A DNA stretch of 64,000 nucleotides from Bacteroidales bacterium. Lineage in GTDB: Bacteria; Bacteroidota; Bacteroidia; Bacteroidales; UBA932. Below the pieces are notes generated by a model. It saw nothing but the letters and a program-made list of their open reading frames with translations. It was not told the origin of the DNA and made no database searches. The stretch is taken from NCBI GenBank assembly GCA_017504965.1, contig JAFVQD010000003.1, positions 62,001 to 126,000 of the forward strand. The letters run 5' to 3'. Made by a program: the position numbers and the translations under genes. This document shows, one piece after another, positions 16,131 through 24,916 of the stretch (positions within the stretch are counted from its first letter, which is position 1; every line of letters starts with the position of its first letter).

Positions 16131-18665
16131 ATGATACACCCTGAAAAGATAGAGCCCAAGATAGGTTTTGACAAGATACGTGATATGATCTCGGCCAAGT
16201 GCGGTACCGAGTACGGCCGTCATCGTGTGGATGAGGAGGCTTTCTCTACAAACAGGAAGGAGATCGAGTTGAGGCTTAGCCTTACCGACGAGATGAGACT
16301 TATCCAGATATTCGAGTCCTCATTTCCGGATTCGGGGTTTATCGACTGTATCCCATTTCTCCTCCCCCTTCAGGCGGGATATTCCCATATCGACATAGTC
16401 TCTCTGGGTAAGTTGAGGGAGACGCTGGAGACCCTCAGAAAGATTCTGAATTTTTTCAAGAATACAAGCGAAGGGGAGTACCCTTGCCTCAAGAAGATGT
16501 CGGAGCCGATTTTCACCTTTCCCGAGGTGTCGCGCCGGATAGATACGATCCTGGACCGTTTCGGAGAGATCAGGGACAATGCCAGTGATGCCCTTTTCGA
16601 GATACGTCGCTCGATCAGAGAGAAGGAGGGGACCATCTCACGAAGGATACAGGCCATATTGCGCCGTGCGCAGGAGGATGGTCTGGCCGAGGAGGATGCT
16701 TCTGTCTCCATCAGGGACGGAAGGATGCTTATCCCTGTGGCAGTGGGGAATAAAAAGAAGATTCCGGGCTTCGTGTATGACGAGTCTGCCTCGGGCAAGA
16801 CTGCGTTTGTCGAGCCGATGGAGATAGTGGAGCTGAACAATCAGGTGAGGGAGCTCCATTTTGCGCAGCAGAGGGAGATTGTCCGGATCCTTACCGAGTT
16901 TACAGAGTTTTTGAGGCCATATCTTCCCGAGATCATTGCCTCTGCAGAGTATATGGGTGAGCTCGATTTCATATCGGCCAAGGCGCTGGTCGCCTCCCGT
17001 TTTGCCGCTGGCAAGCCTGTGGTCTCGACCTCCGGAGAGGTGCGTCTGCAGAGGGCCAGACACCCATTGCTCGAAGAGAACCTGAAGAGGGAGGGGAAGA
17101 AGATTGTCCCTCTCGATCTGCAGCTCAATCCCGATAAGAGGATTCTCCTGATTTCGGGGCCCAATGCCGGAGGCAAGTCTGTCTGCCTGAAGACGGTGGG
17201 GCTGCTCCAGTATATGTTCCAATGGGGGATGCTGGTCTCTACCGCAGAGTCTTCGGAGCTCCGCATTTTCAAAGATATATTTATCGATATCGGGGACAAT
17301 CAGTCCATCGAGAACGACTTGAGTACATATAGTTCCCACCTTCTGAATATGAAAAATATTCTCGATGAGGCCGGGGACAAATCGCTGGTCCTTATAGATG
17401 AGTTCGGCTCGGGTACTGAGCCTGCTGCCGGTGGTGCCATCGCAGAGGAGATCCTCAGCGAGCTCGAGAGGAGGGGGTGCTATGGGGTGATTACCACCCA
17501 CTACACCAATCTTAAATTTTATGCAGGGAACTCTACCGGGGTGATAAATGGGGCAATGCTTTTCGATGTGCAGAAGATCGAACCTCTGTTCAAACTGGAG
17601 ATCGGCCTTCCGGGCAACTCTTTTGCTTTCGAGCTTGCCCGCAAGATGGGGCTTCCGGAGGGGATTGTCCACGGTGCAGAGGAGAGGGCAGGGAGCGACT
17701 TCGTCACCATAGAGAGGAATCTCCGTAAGATAGCCCGCAATAAGAAGCAGCTTGAGGAGAGGCTTGCCAGGATCAAGTCTACCGATAAGACCCTCGAAAA
17801 TATTACAGAGAAATATGAGAAGGAGCTTGGGGATATCAAATCTGTCCGCAAAGGGATCATAGAGGAGGCCAAGAGGGAGGCTCAGGAGATATTGGCCCAG
17901 GCCAATAAGAAGATCGAGGCTACTATCAAGGAGATCAAGGAGTCCCAGGCGGAGAAGGAGAAGACCAAGGTGGCCAGAAAGAGCCTTACCCTGTTTCAGG
18001 AGGAGCTGGCCTCAGGAGCCAAGACCAAGACCGATGAGGATATAGACAGGAAGATGGCCCAGATAGTGGAGAGGAAGAGGAGACAGCTGGAGCGGAAGGA
18101 GCAGAGGGAGAAGAAGAGGGGTGCCGCTCAGGATGAGGGTGCTGTGGAGGCCGCTCAGGTGATAAGGCAGGTGGAGAAAGAGAAGACCCCTGCAGAGCTG
18201 GCAGTCGGTGTCAAAGTGAAGGTGAAAGGGTCAGACCTGGTGGGTGAGATCGTGAAGATGTCGGGCAAGAATATAAGTGTGGCCATAGGTGAGATCATCA
18301 CCAAGATGGCAGCAGATAAGGTAGAGGCCATCTCCGGGAACCAATACAAAGATCATTTCAAGCCTGCCCAGAGAAAGAGTGTCTACAGCGGCTCTTCCAT
18401 CTCTGAGAGGAGGCTCAATTTCAATCCCAATATCGACATCCGCGGCAAGAGGCTGGATGAGGCTATAGAGATAGTCACCCGCTTTATTGATGATGCCATA
18501 ATGGTCGATATGGGTCAGGTGAGCATCCTTCACGGAAAGGGAAATGGTGTCCTCAGGGAGGAGATCCGTAAATACCTTAAGATCACCCCCGGGGTGAAAT
18601 CTTTCCGTGATGAGCATATTGAGAGGGGTGGCACAGGGATAACTATAGTGGAACTTGACAAATAA
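16131..18665 (+). CDS. mutS2: Endonuclease MutS2
   Basis: An 844-residue protein of normal length. Core and clamp domains are followed by the ATPase with Walker A GPNAGGKS near residue 345 and Walker B LVLIDEFGSG. A long charged coiled coil (about 520-680) follows, then a KOW-like segment and a C-terminal Smr domain (DIRGKRLDEA; LHGKGNGVLR). MutS2 is not a mismatch-repair factor; members suppress recombination, and some act on collided ribosomes. The Smr domain supplies the nuclease. Confidence 0.95.
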   Translation: MIHPEKIEPKIGFDKIRDMISAKCGTEYGRHRVDEEAFSTNRKEIELRLSLTDEMRLIQIFESSFPDSGFIDCIPFLLPLQAGYSHIDIVSLGKLRETLETLRKILNFFKNTSEGEYPCLKKMSEPIFTFPEVSRRIDTILDRFGEIRDNASDALFEIRRSIREKEGTISRRIQAILRRAQEDGLAEEDASVSIRDGRMLIPVAVGNKKKIPGFVYDESASGKTAFVEPMEIVELNNQVRELHFAQQREIVRILTEFTEFLRPYLPEIIASAEYMGELDFISAKALVASRFAAGKPVVSTSGEVRLQRARHPLLEENLKREGKKIVPLDLQLNPDKRILLISGPNAGGKSVCLKTVGLLQYMFQWGMLVSTAESSELRIFKDIFIDIGDNQSIENDLSTYSSHLLNMKNILDEAGDKSLVLIDEFGSGTEPAAGGAIAEEILSELERRGCYGVITTHYTNLKFYAGNSTGVINGAMLFDVQKIEPLFKLEIGLPGNSFAFELARKMGLPEGIVHGAEERAGSDFVTIERNLRKIARNKKQLEERLARIKSTDKTLENITEKYEKELGDIKSVRKGIIEEAKREAQEILAQANKKIEATIKEIKESQAEKEKTKVARKSLTLFQEELASGAKTKTDEDIDRKMAQIVERKRRQLERKEQREKKRGAAQDEGAVEAAQVIRQVEKEKTPAELAVGVKVKVKGSDLVGEIVKMSGKNISVAIGEIITKMAADKVEAISGNQYKDHFKPAQRKSVYSGSSISERRLNFNPNIDIRGKRLDEAIEIVTRFIDDAIMVDMGQVSILHGKGNGVLREEIRKYLKITPGVKSFRDEHIERGGTGITIVELDK

Positions 18666-18677
18666 CAAAAACAGAAT

Positions 18678-19076
18678 ATGAAGACAAATTTTAGAATTAT
18701 TCTCCTTATGGCGGCGGTGATGGGTTTTGCATCTGCCTGCTCAAACGGGACCAAAGAGGCTGAATCGGTGGCAAACGACTTTCTGGCATCTTATTTCGCG
18801 ACAGATTATCAGACAGCAGCGGGATGCTGTACAGAGGAGCTTGGCGAGGCCCTTATGACTGCCGTTCAGGAGTATTACCAGATGGAGGAGAATATTCAGA
18901 AAGATGTAGTGGATATCTCATCTCAGGTGGTGACTACCATCACATCTGTGGAGGCTGTGGCCAAGGACTCTGTCATCGTGAAATATGATATCGATATGCC
19001 TGAGCCTGAGCCCACACTTCACAGCACACTTACCATCACTTCAGTGGATGGCAAATGGAGAGTGGCAGAGTTTTAA
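18678..19076 (+). CDS. Small lipoprotein, DUF4878-like (NTF2-type fold)
   Basis: A 132-residue lipoprotein with signal ending GFASAC (Cys21). The body (SVANDFLASYFATDYQTAAGCC...STLTITSVDGKWRVAEF) has the pattern of DUF4878/NTF2-like periplasmic proteins, where a 'a.dFl.a...gDy..a' helix pair is followed by strands ending 'dGkWkv'. It lies 12 bp after mutS2 and 10 bp before the PHP gene, so all three are probably cotranscribed. Function unknown. Confidence 0.75.
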   Translation: MKTNFRIILLMAAVMGFASACSNGTKEAESVANDFLASYFATDYQTAAGCCTEELGEALMTAVQEYYQMEENIQKDVVDISSQVVTTITSVEAVAKDSVIVKYDIDMPEPEPTLHSTLTITSVDGKWRVAEF

Positions 19077-19086
19077 GGTTATAATT

Positions 19087-19905
19087 ATGAAACTATACGA
19101 TAATCATATACATTCGTTATTGTCGGCTGACAGCGATATGCCTATAAGGGATATCGTAGATGCTGCTGTGGCAAAGGGGCTCTCTGGTGTGGCCCTTACA
19201 GACCACTACGATTTCGAGATACCCGAAGGGGTGAAAAGCTTTACATTTGATCCTCAGGAGCAAGCTCGTGAGATCGAAAAGACCATCCTGGAGCTCCCTG
19301 TGGAGGTGGCATCATCATTCAAGATTCTCAGAGGTGTGGAGGTGGGTATGCAGCCACAATGTATCGATGATATGAACAGACTGGTATCTGAAAATAACTT
19401 CGATACCGTGATAGGTTCACTTCATTTTATCGACGGGACTGACCCGTTCCACGGAAATTATTACATCCCATACGAATACAAAGAGGCCTACGGCCACTAT
19501 CTGGAGACCATCTGGAAATGCATAGAGAAATTCGATGATATGGATATCCTCGGCCACTATGACTACATAGCCCGATATGCACCATATCCCCAGACATCCA
19601 TCTACTACTCAGAGTTTGGTGATATCCTGGATACCATCCTGAAGAAGCTGGCCCAGAACGGAAAGACATTTGAGATCAATACCAAGACATATATGCCGTT
19701 CGGAGAGAGAGAACCTCAGCTCGACACGATGATCCTCACCAGATTCAAAGAGCTTGGGGGGGAATTCGTAAGTTTCGGCTCGGACGCCCACGATCTGGGA
19801 CGTGTAGGTGCGAACTTCGAGAGATTTGTCCCGATAGTCAAGGGGTGTGGAATAAAATACTGTGTCAGATACGAGCAGAGGGTAGCAAAACCGGAATTGC
19901 TATAG
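19087..19905 (+). CDS. PHP-domain phosphatase, histidinol-phosphatase (HisJ/HisK) type
   Basis: 272 residues from the ATG at 19087; the longer frame would overlap the preceding gene. PHP metal-binding motifs are visible: DNHIHS at the N-terminus, LTDHYD near residue 40, GSLHFIDG in the middle and FGSDAHDLGRVG near the end. The YGHYLETIWKCIEKF and GHYDYIARY segments match the HisJ-type histidinol-phosphatase family, which removes phosphate from histidinol-phosphate in histidine synthesis. No other his gene is nearby, so another phosphoester is possible. Confidence 0.8.
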   Translation: MKLYDNHIHSLLSADSDMPIRDIVDAAVAKGLSGVALTDHYDFEIPEGVKSFTFDPQEQAREIEKTILELPVEVASSFKILRGVEVGMQPQCIDDMNRLVSENNFDTVIGSLHFIDGTDPFHGNYYIPYEYKEAYGHYLETIWKCIEKFDDMDILGHYDYIARYAPYPQTSIYYSEFGDILDTILKKLAQNGKTFEINTKTYMPFGEREPQLDTMILTRFKELGGEFVSFGSDAHDLGRVGANFERFVPIVKGCGIKYCVRYEQRVAKPELL

Positions 19906-19922
19906 CTGTCACTGGGTGATGG

Positions 19923-20321
19923 CTATTTTTTCTTCTTCTTGGGCTCTTTGGCCTTTTTCTCCTTTTTATAGAGTCCTACATCTTTAAGGTAGTGGATGTA
20001 CTGCTCTTCGGTGAGGACTTTCTGGAAGCTGGTCTTCATCTTCTCGATCCATCGTTTGCGGACATCTTCATAGTGTCTGAAGTCCTGCATACCTGATGCT
20101 CTCATCGCCTGCATCTCATCGTCCATCGCCTTCATATCGTGCTGGAGGATCGAATCTATATAGAAAGCCTGATGAGGCTCCAGCTTAAGCTCCTTTTCAA
20201 GTCTCACCGCCTCTTCGATAGCCAACTCCTCGATGGTTTTGGGTTTTTCCTGATTTTGTCCAAAAATTACCGAAGAAGAGAGAAATATGATGTTAAATAG
20301 GGTAAAAAGTCTTTTTATCAT
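19923..20321 (-). CDS. Small secreted protein with Lys-rich tail, unknown function
   Basis: 132 residues from the ATG at 20321 (signal MIKRLFTLFNIIFLSSSVIF, cut near GQ). The helical body has the motif LTEEQYIHYLKDVG and a tail of about ten Lys residues. The spacing of charged helices (KLEPHQAFYIDSILQHDMKAM...KTSFQKVLTEEQ) recalls Spy/CpxP-like periplasmic helical proteins, but the match is not firm. A TACTTTTG box lies at 20349-20342. It is convergent with the PHP gene. Confidence 0.65.
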   Translation of the reverse strand: MIKRLFTLFNIIFLSSSVIFGQNQEKPKTIEELAIEEAVRLEKELKLEPHQAFYIDSILQHDMKAMDDEMQAMRASGMQDFRHYEDVRKRWIEKMKTSFQKVLTEEQYIHYLKDVGLYKKEKKAKEPKKKKK

Positions 20322-20333
20322 GGTCCATTTTTT

Positions 20334-20341
20334 TATCTTTG
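20334..20341 (+). promoter_or_regulatory. -7 box of the C69 dipeptidase gene
   Basis: TATCTTTG, 35 nt before the ATG at 20377, overlapping the divergent promoter of the small secreted protein gene. Confidence 0.5.
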
Positions 20342-20376
20342 CAAAAGTAGAAAAAATATAAATAATATATAGATTT

Positions 20377-22068
20377 ATGATAAGAAGAATTGTTAAGACA
20401 GTGCTCTGTGTATCAGCTGCACTAATGATCGCCCAGCAGTCGGACGCCTGTACAAATGTTCTTGTATCGAAAGGTGCTTCCAAAGACGGTTCTGTGATGG
20501 TGACCTATTCGGCTGACTCCCATCAGCTGTATGGTGAGTTATATTTCAAACCTGCAGGTGTGTTTGCAAAAGGCACATTCCTCGATATAGTGGAGTGGGA
20601 TACAGGTAAGTTTATGGGCAAAATCCCTCAGCTGGTGAGGACATACCAGACTGTGGGAAATATGAACGAGCACCAGGTGTCTATCGTAGAGAGCACATTC
20701 GGCGGACGTGAAGAGCTCCCTAACCCCACCGGTATTATGGACTACGGTTCACTTATATACACCACACTTCAGAGAGCCACCTCTGCACGTGAGGCCATCT
20801 CCATCATAGATGAACTAATGCAGAAATATGGATACGCATCAGGTGGAGAGTCTTTCTCTATCGCAGACAAGAATGAGATCTGGATTATGGAGATCGTCGG
20901 CAAGGGTTCGAAAGAGCTTGGAGCTGTATGGGTGGCTGCCAGAGTCCCTGACGGATATATCTGCGCACACGCCAATCAGTCCCGTATCCACAAAATCAAT
21001 TTCAATGACCCTGAGAACTGGCTCTACTCTAAAGATGTAGTCGACTTCGCACGCTCTATGGGATACTATCAGGGATCTGACGAGGATTTCAGTTTCTGTG
21101 ACGCATATTGCCCTGCAGACTTCGGCGCCCTTCGCGGATGCGAGGCGAGGGTATGGGCAGCCTTCAATATTCTCGGCAAAGGTATGTTCAATGACAAAAA
21201 AGCGGAGGAGTATCTCGACTTCGCTATGGGTCACAACTCTACCAACAAGATGCCTCTATTCATCAAACCAGCTGAGAAAGTCTCTGTAAAGGAGTTGGCG
21301 GATGTGATGAGAGACCATTACGAGGGTACCCCTATGGATATGACTACAGACATAGGTGCCGGTGGACATCACAATCCATACAGATGGAGACCTATGTATT
21401 TCGAAGTGGACGGACAGAAATACCTTAATGAGAGGGCTATCGCTACCCAGCAGACAGGATTCTGGTACTTGTGCCAGTCCCGCAGCTGGCTCCCTGATGA
21501 GGTGGGTGGAGTCCTTTGGTTCGGTGTAGATGATGCTGCCACCTCTTGCCTTACCCCTATATATACATCTGTTACAGATGCCCCTGAGTGTGTAAAGGTG
21601 GGCAATGGTAACCTTATCACCTATTCACCTACATCACTCTTCTGGCTCACAAACAGAGTGGCCCATATGGCCTATCTGATGTATGACAGAGTAGCACCCG
21701 ACATTCAGGCAGTAGCTGATAAATTCGAAAATGACTGCATCGCAGAGCAGGCTCAGATAGATGCTGCAGCTCTTGAGATTATGGAGAAAGCTGCAGACAA
21801 GGAAACAGCATCTGCAGAGGTTAGAAGATACCTTACTGCATACTCTCACGCTAAGGCTCAGCACCTTTTCAACACCTGGCAGGGGCTGGACACATACTTC
21901 CTGGTAAAATATATGGATGGCAATGTCAAAGTCCAGAATCCTGACGGCTCTTTCAAGGACAATGGCCATTCGCCAGCCATCCCTGCATCACCTGTACAGC
22001 CTGGTTATAGCCAGAAATGGAAAGAGGCAGTCGTTAAGGATGCCGGAGAAATACTGAAAGCTGAATAA
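20377..22068 (+). CDS. C69-family dipeptidase (Ntn hydrolase)
   Basis: A 563-residue secreted protein. The signal peptide is followed directly by Cys25 in DACTNVLVSKGASKDGS: family C69 enzymes become active when cleavage exposes this N-terminal Cys nucleophile. Other conserved parts are TYSADSH, SFSIADKNEIWIMEIVGKG and YICAHANQSRI. It probably hydrolyses dipeptides in the periplasm. The nitroreductase gene begins 2 bp after its stop, so the two are cotranscribed. Confidence 0.9.
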   Translation: MIRRIVKTVLCVSAALMIAQQSDACTNVLVSKGASKDGSVMVTYSADSHQLYGELYFKPAGVFAKGTFLDIVEWDTGKFMGKIPQLVRTYQTVGNMNEHQVSIVESTFGGREELPNPTGIMDYGSLIYTTLQRATSAREAISIIDELMQKYGYASGGESFSIADKNEIWIMEIVGKGSKELGAVWVAARVPDGYICAHANQSRIHKINFNDPENWLYSKDVVDFARSMGYYQGSDEDFSFCDAYCPADFGALRGCEARVWAAFNILGKGMFNDKKAEEYLDFAMGHNSTNKMPLFIKPAEKVSVKELADVMRDHYEGTPMDMTTDIGAGGHHNPYRWRPMYFEVDGQKYLNERAIATQQTGFWYLCQSRSWLPDEVGGVLWFGVDDAATSCLTPIYTSVTDAPECVKVGNGNLITYSPTSLFWLTNRVAHMAYLMYDRVAPDIQAVADKFENDCIAEQAQIDAAALEIMEKAADKETASAEVRRYLTAYSHAKAQHLFNTWQGLDTYFLVKYMDGNVKVQNPDGSFKDNGHSPAIPASPVQPGYSQKWKEAVVKDAGEILKAE

Positions 22069-22070
22069 TT

Positions 22071-22649
22071 ATGACACTTGTGAATATTGTCCTCCCTCCT
22101 CCCAGAAGAGAGGGGGGACTTCCTTTAATGGAAACTCTGATGAAAAGGCGCTCTTCGCGCAATTTTTCTACCCGTGACATCGATCTGCAGACACTTTCTG
22201 ATCTTCTGTGGGCCACTTTCGGATTTGGTGGCGGCGGCAAGAGGAGGACAGCCCCTTCGTCGCACAACCGTCAGGAGACCGAACTGTATGTGGCACTGTC
22301 CTCTGGGACATATGTGTATGATCCTGTGCTGAATGAGTTGAGGATGGTCCTGGAAGAGGATATCAGGACACTTACCGGTATGCAGGATTTCGTGTCGGTG
22401 GCACCACTTAACATCATTTTCGTGGCGGACACATCGAAAATTACAGGGAAGGACGAGCGTGGCACCATAGAGACAGCATATGTGGACACAGGATTCATCT
22501 CACAAAATGCATATCTTTTCTGCGCCTCAGCCGGACTTGTCACCGTCACCCGTGCGATGATCGACAAGCCTGCACTCGCCGCCAAACTCTCACTCCGTCC
22601 CGAGCAGGTGATCACCCTCGCCCAGACGATAGGTTATCCCGAGGAATAA
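22071..22649 (+). CDS. Nitroreductase family protein (SagB/ThcOx-like)
   Basis: A 192-residue FMN-dependent oxidoreductase-like protein. The N-terminus (LPPPRREGGLPLMETLMKRRSSRNF) matches a nitroreductase subgroup that begins 'lp.P...gg.plmeal..RrS.R', which supports the ATG at 22071. LSDLLWATFGF and the C-terminal VITLAQTIGYP fit the fold. The electron acceptor is unknown. Coupled by 2 bp to the C69 dipeptidase gene. Confidence 0.8.
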   Translation: MTLVNIVLPPPRREGGLPLMETLMKRRSSRNFSTRDIDLQTLSDLLWATFGFGGGGKRRTAPSSHNRQETELYVALSSGTYVYDPVLNELRMVLEEDIRTLTGMQDFVSVAPLNIIFVADTSKITGKDERGTIETAYVDTGFISQNAYLFCASAGLVTVTRAMIDKPALAAKLSLRPEQVITLAQTIGYPEE

Positions 22650-22694
22650 ATAATCCCGCACTCGGAACCTGACCCAAACCCCGATTTTCCAGCC

Positions 22695-22813
22695 GAGCAG
22701 ACCAGCGATGTGCCCTACAGGGTACTCTGAGAGGGGGGTAGTGGTCCAAGCCCCGACTCCAATGGGGGCTTGTGCACATCTACCCCCGTCAGACGCACCT
22801 CTGAAGCCGTTTA
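22695..22813 (+). repeat. 119-bp REP-like repeat, copy A
   Basis: 117 of 119 positions are identical to copy B (24798-24916), in the same orientation. The internal structure includes a hairpin AAGCCCC/GGGGCTT, a wider pair GGGGGTAG/CTACCCCC and GATGTGC/GCACATC. A GTAG tetranucleotide lies at the foot of the hairpin, as in REP elements recognised by RAYTs. The two copies bracket a RAYT gene and a nuclease-like gene. Confidence 0.85.
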
Positions 22814-22949
22814 GCGGTCTGGAGAGTTGGAAAGTGTGATCGAAGCTATTTATTGTCCCCGTTGGCCTTTTCAAAAAAAAACACCATATTTGCCATATAT
22901 AATCCGTGGACCACCAATATGGCCTGGGTGGAGGAGTTGGGAGGATTTG

Positions 22950-23858
22950 ATGGTAGGCCAAAATTTTCTTAAAATGGTGGACAGGAAAGATTCCTTTAAA
23001 GGATACTATCATGTGTGTACCAAGGGTGATGAGATCCCTTGGATGTTTAAAACGGATTCCGATTTTATTGGTGGCATAAATAGGATAGCATTTTGCTTGC
23101 TTTCGTCAGATATCGTTGCTATCGCTTATATTCTAATGGATACACACGTCCATTTTATATTTTATGGAACGATGCCCGACTGCAAATCCTTCATAAACAA
23201 ATATAAAATGTTGACTGGCAAGTGGATTAGTGAGAAGCACGGTCTGCCATCCCACTTAAAAGATCTTACTTTCAGTATTATAGAGATAAAATCAGAGGAA
23301 GACCTTATGGAGACTATAGCCTATGTGGACAGAAATAGTGTGATGGCCGGGTATGCACATCTACCATCTAACTATCCCTGGGGATCGGCCAAATATATGT
23401 TTGATGATCATAAGAGGCATCAAGGTGATTTTTTCCCAATTTCCAAATTTACAGACAGGCAGAGAAGAAAACTATTTTCCACACGGCATAGTATCCCTGA
23501 TCATTGGGAGTTTGATTCGCACAATATGATTAATCCACTCTGCTTTTTTAATCCCAAAAACGGAGAACAAATCTTCAAGACACCATTAAGGTATATCTAC
23601 TTCTTATCCAAAAAAGTGGAGGGACGGATTGATATCGGCTTGACTCAAGGCCGCAAAAGCTTCATACCAGATAAAGAACTTCGACTTATCGCTGAGGATA
23701 TATGTCAGAAACTCTATAAAGACAAATCTCTGATGCTGTTGGATGTAAACAGCAGACTGATCATAGCCAAAAAACTCAGGTATGATTACGCCGCCACCCA
23801 CAAACAAATCTCCAGAATTGTCAACATCCCCCACGACCTGCTCAAAGGGTTCGTTTAG
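22950..23858 (+). CDS. REP-associated tyrosine transposase (RAYT), second copy
   Basis: About 302 residues from the ATG at 22950 (or 22974). The HUH motif is MDTHVHFIF, with a candidate Tyr in FINKYKMLTGKWIS and a family block YPWGSAKYMF. It is related to the RAYT at 2746 by motifs (MDTH-x-HFI-x-YG in both) but is clearly diverged. Its own repeat family (119 bp) differs from that around the first RAYT. The gene ends 3 bp from the convergent nuclease-like gene. Confidence 0.8.
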   Translation: MVGQNFLKMVDRKDSFKGYYHVCTKGDEIPWMFKTDSDFIGGINRIAFCLLSSDIVAIAYILMDTHVHFIFYGTMPDCKSFINKYKMLTGKWISEKHGLPSHLKDLTFSIIEIKSEEDLMETIAYVDRNSVMAGYAHLPSNYPWGSAKYMFDDHKRHQGDFFPISKFTDRQRRKLFSTRHSIPDHWEFDSHNMINPLCFFNPKNGEQIFKTPLRYIYFLSKKVEGRIDIGLTQGRKSFIPDKELRLIAEDICQKLYKDKSLMLLDVNSRLIIAKKLRYDYAATHKQISRIVNIPHDLLKGFV

Positions 23859-23861
23859 ATT

Positions 23862-24749
23862 TTACCATAAATATCTATCATACAGATAATCTATCCATTT
23901 CTGCTGTTGGGCAGTTTTGAAGTGTTTTCTCATCTTGGCGAATAATTCTTCATACGTCAGGTCGATAAAGGAGTTTTTACCTTTTTCTGTCAGAAGTGTT
24001 TTGTATTCTGGTATGGCTTTCTTCTGGAAATGGATGTTGCCGGCCGGGTAAAGATGAATATGATGAAACTTTTGAATGTCACCTTTCTGCATCATTGAGT
24101 ATCCGAGTATGTGATTTCTCCAGATTTGTCTCAAATGGTGATCTTTAATGAAGCGTTTTATATCCAAATCATTAGTATAATAATGGGAATTGGATGTCAT
24201 CATATGGTAACGGCTGGTATTCTCAATCTTATTCTTTTCTTCTCCACCTAATGGATACTCTTTTTCTGTATATTTTACCTCTATGCCTATTCCTCCTTCG
24301 GTGCCATCTGCCATTTTATACTGCACGTAGGCATCAAAAGATGTTCTATCATTAAGATATTCAGGTCTCTTATCGGGCTCTCCCGCATATTCTATCTTTA
24401 TGTCGGTTATCTCTGCAATATCTTTATCCACAAGTTTGCAGAACAGCATTCTCGTAGCTTCTTTATCGAGCAACATAGGTGTAAAGATATTGTAGGGGAT
24501 GTGCTCACTCCTGAGCATATTGGAGCATAATGCTGCAGCCGTATATTTTTTTGACGGCATATTCTGTCTGATGAGCTCTCTATACTCTTCACAAAAATTC
24601 AATCCAGCTTTTGATGCTTCCGCTGTCAGGATTACCTGTGGATTGCGTTCATCATTGGTAATTCCGAGGATGTTCTCTCTATAGGAAAACTGATGAGCTC
24701 GGGCCATTGCCTTAAAAGTATCATCGTACTGGTATGTTTTATCTTTCAT
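23862..24749 (-). CDS. PD-(D/E)XK nuclease superfamily protein, PGN_0703-like
   Basis: 295 residues from the ATG at 24749; this start follows a promoter-like region and gives the N-terminus MKDKTYQYDDTFKAMARAHQ. The nuclease core is SFDAYVQYKMADGTEGGIGIEVKYTEK: an Asp followed about 20 residues later by E-x-K, as in restriction-type folds. It resembles the PGN_0703 putative restriction endonuclease family of Bacteroidales. No methyltransferase is near. It shares a 119-bp repeat-bounded unit with the second RAYT. Confidence 0.7.
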   Translation of the reverse strand: MKDKTYQYDDTFKAMARAHQFSYRENILGITNDERNPQVILTAEASKAGLNFCEEYRELIRQNMPSKKYTAAALCSNMLRSEHIPYNIFTPMLLDKEATRMLFCKLVDKDIAEITDIKIEYAGEPDKRPEYLNDRTSFDAYVQYKMADGTEGGIGIEVKYTEKEYPLGGEEKNKIENTSRYHMMTSNSHYYTNDLDIKRFIKDHHLRQIWRNHILGYSMMQKGDIQKFHHIHLYPAGNIHFQKKAIPEYKTLLTEKGKNSFIDLTYEELFAKMRKHFKTAQQQKWIDYLYDRYLW

Positions 24750-24797
24750 GGTAAAAGATATATTTTCAGTAAAGATACAAAAATATATTCGCAAACT

Positions 24798-24916
24798 GAG
24801 CAGACCGGCGATGTGCCCTATAGGGTACTCTGAGAGGGGGGTAGTGGTCCAAGCCCCGACTCCAATGGGGGCTTGTGCACATCTACCCCCGTCAGACGCA
24901 CCTCTGAAGCCGTTTA
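24798..24916 (+). repeat. 119-bp REP-like repeat, copy B
   Basis: Direct repeat of 22695-22813 with two differences. Its last three bases (TTA, 24914-24916) are the stop codon (TAA on the minus strand) of the P-type ATPase gene, so the repeat touches the end of that coding region. Confidence 0.85.

Noticed and set aside
16638..17672. Long antisense frame within mutS2
   Set aside because: It is a shadow of the codon pattern of mutS2; no signal, promoter or recognisable protein.
23862..24749. Complete restriction-modification system
   Set aside because: No methyltransferase or specificity gene is near; only the nuclease-like protein is present.
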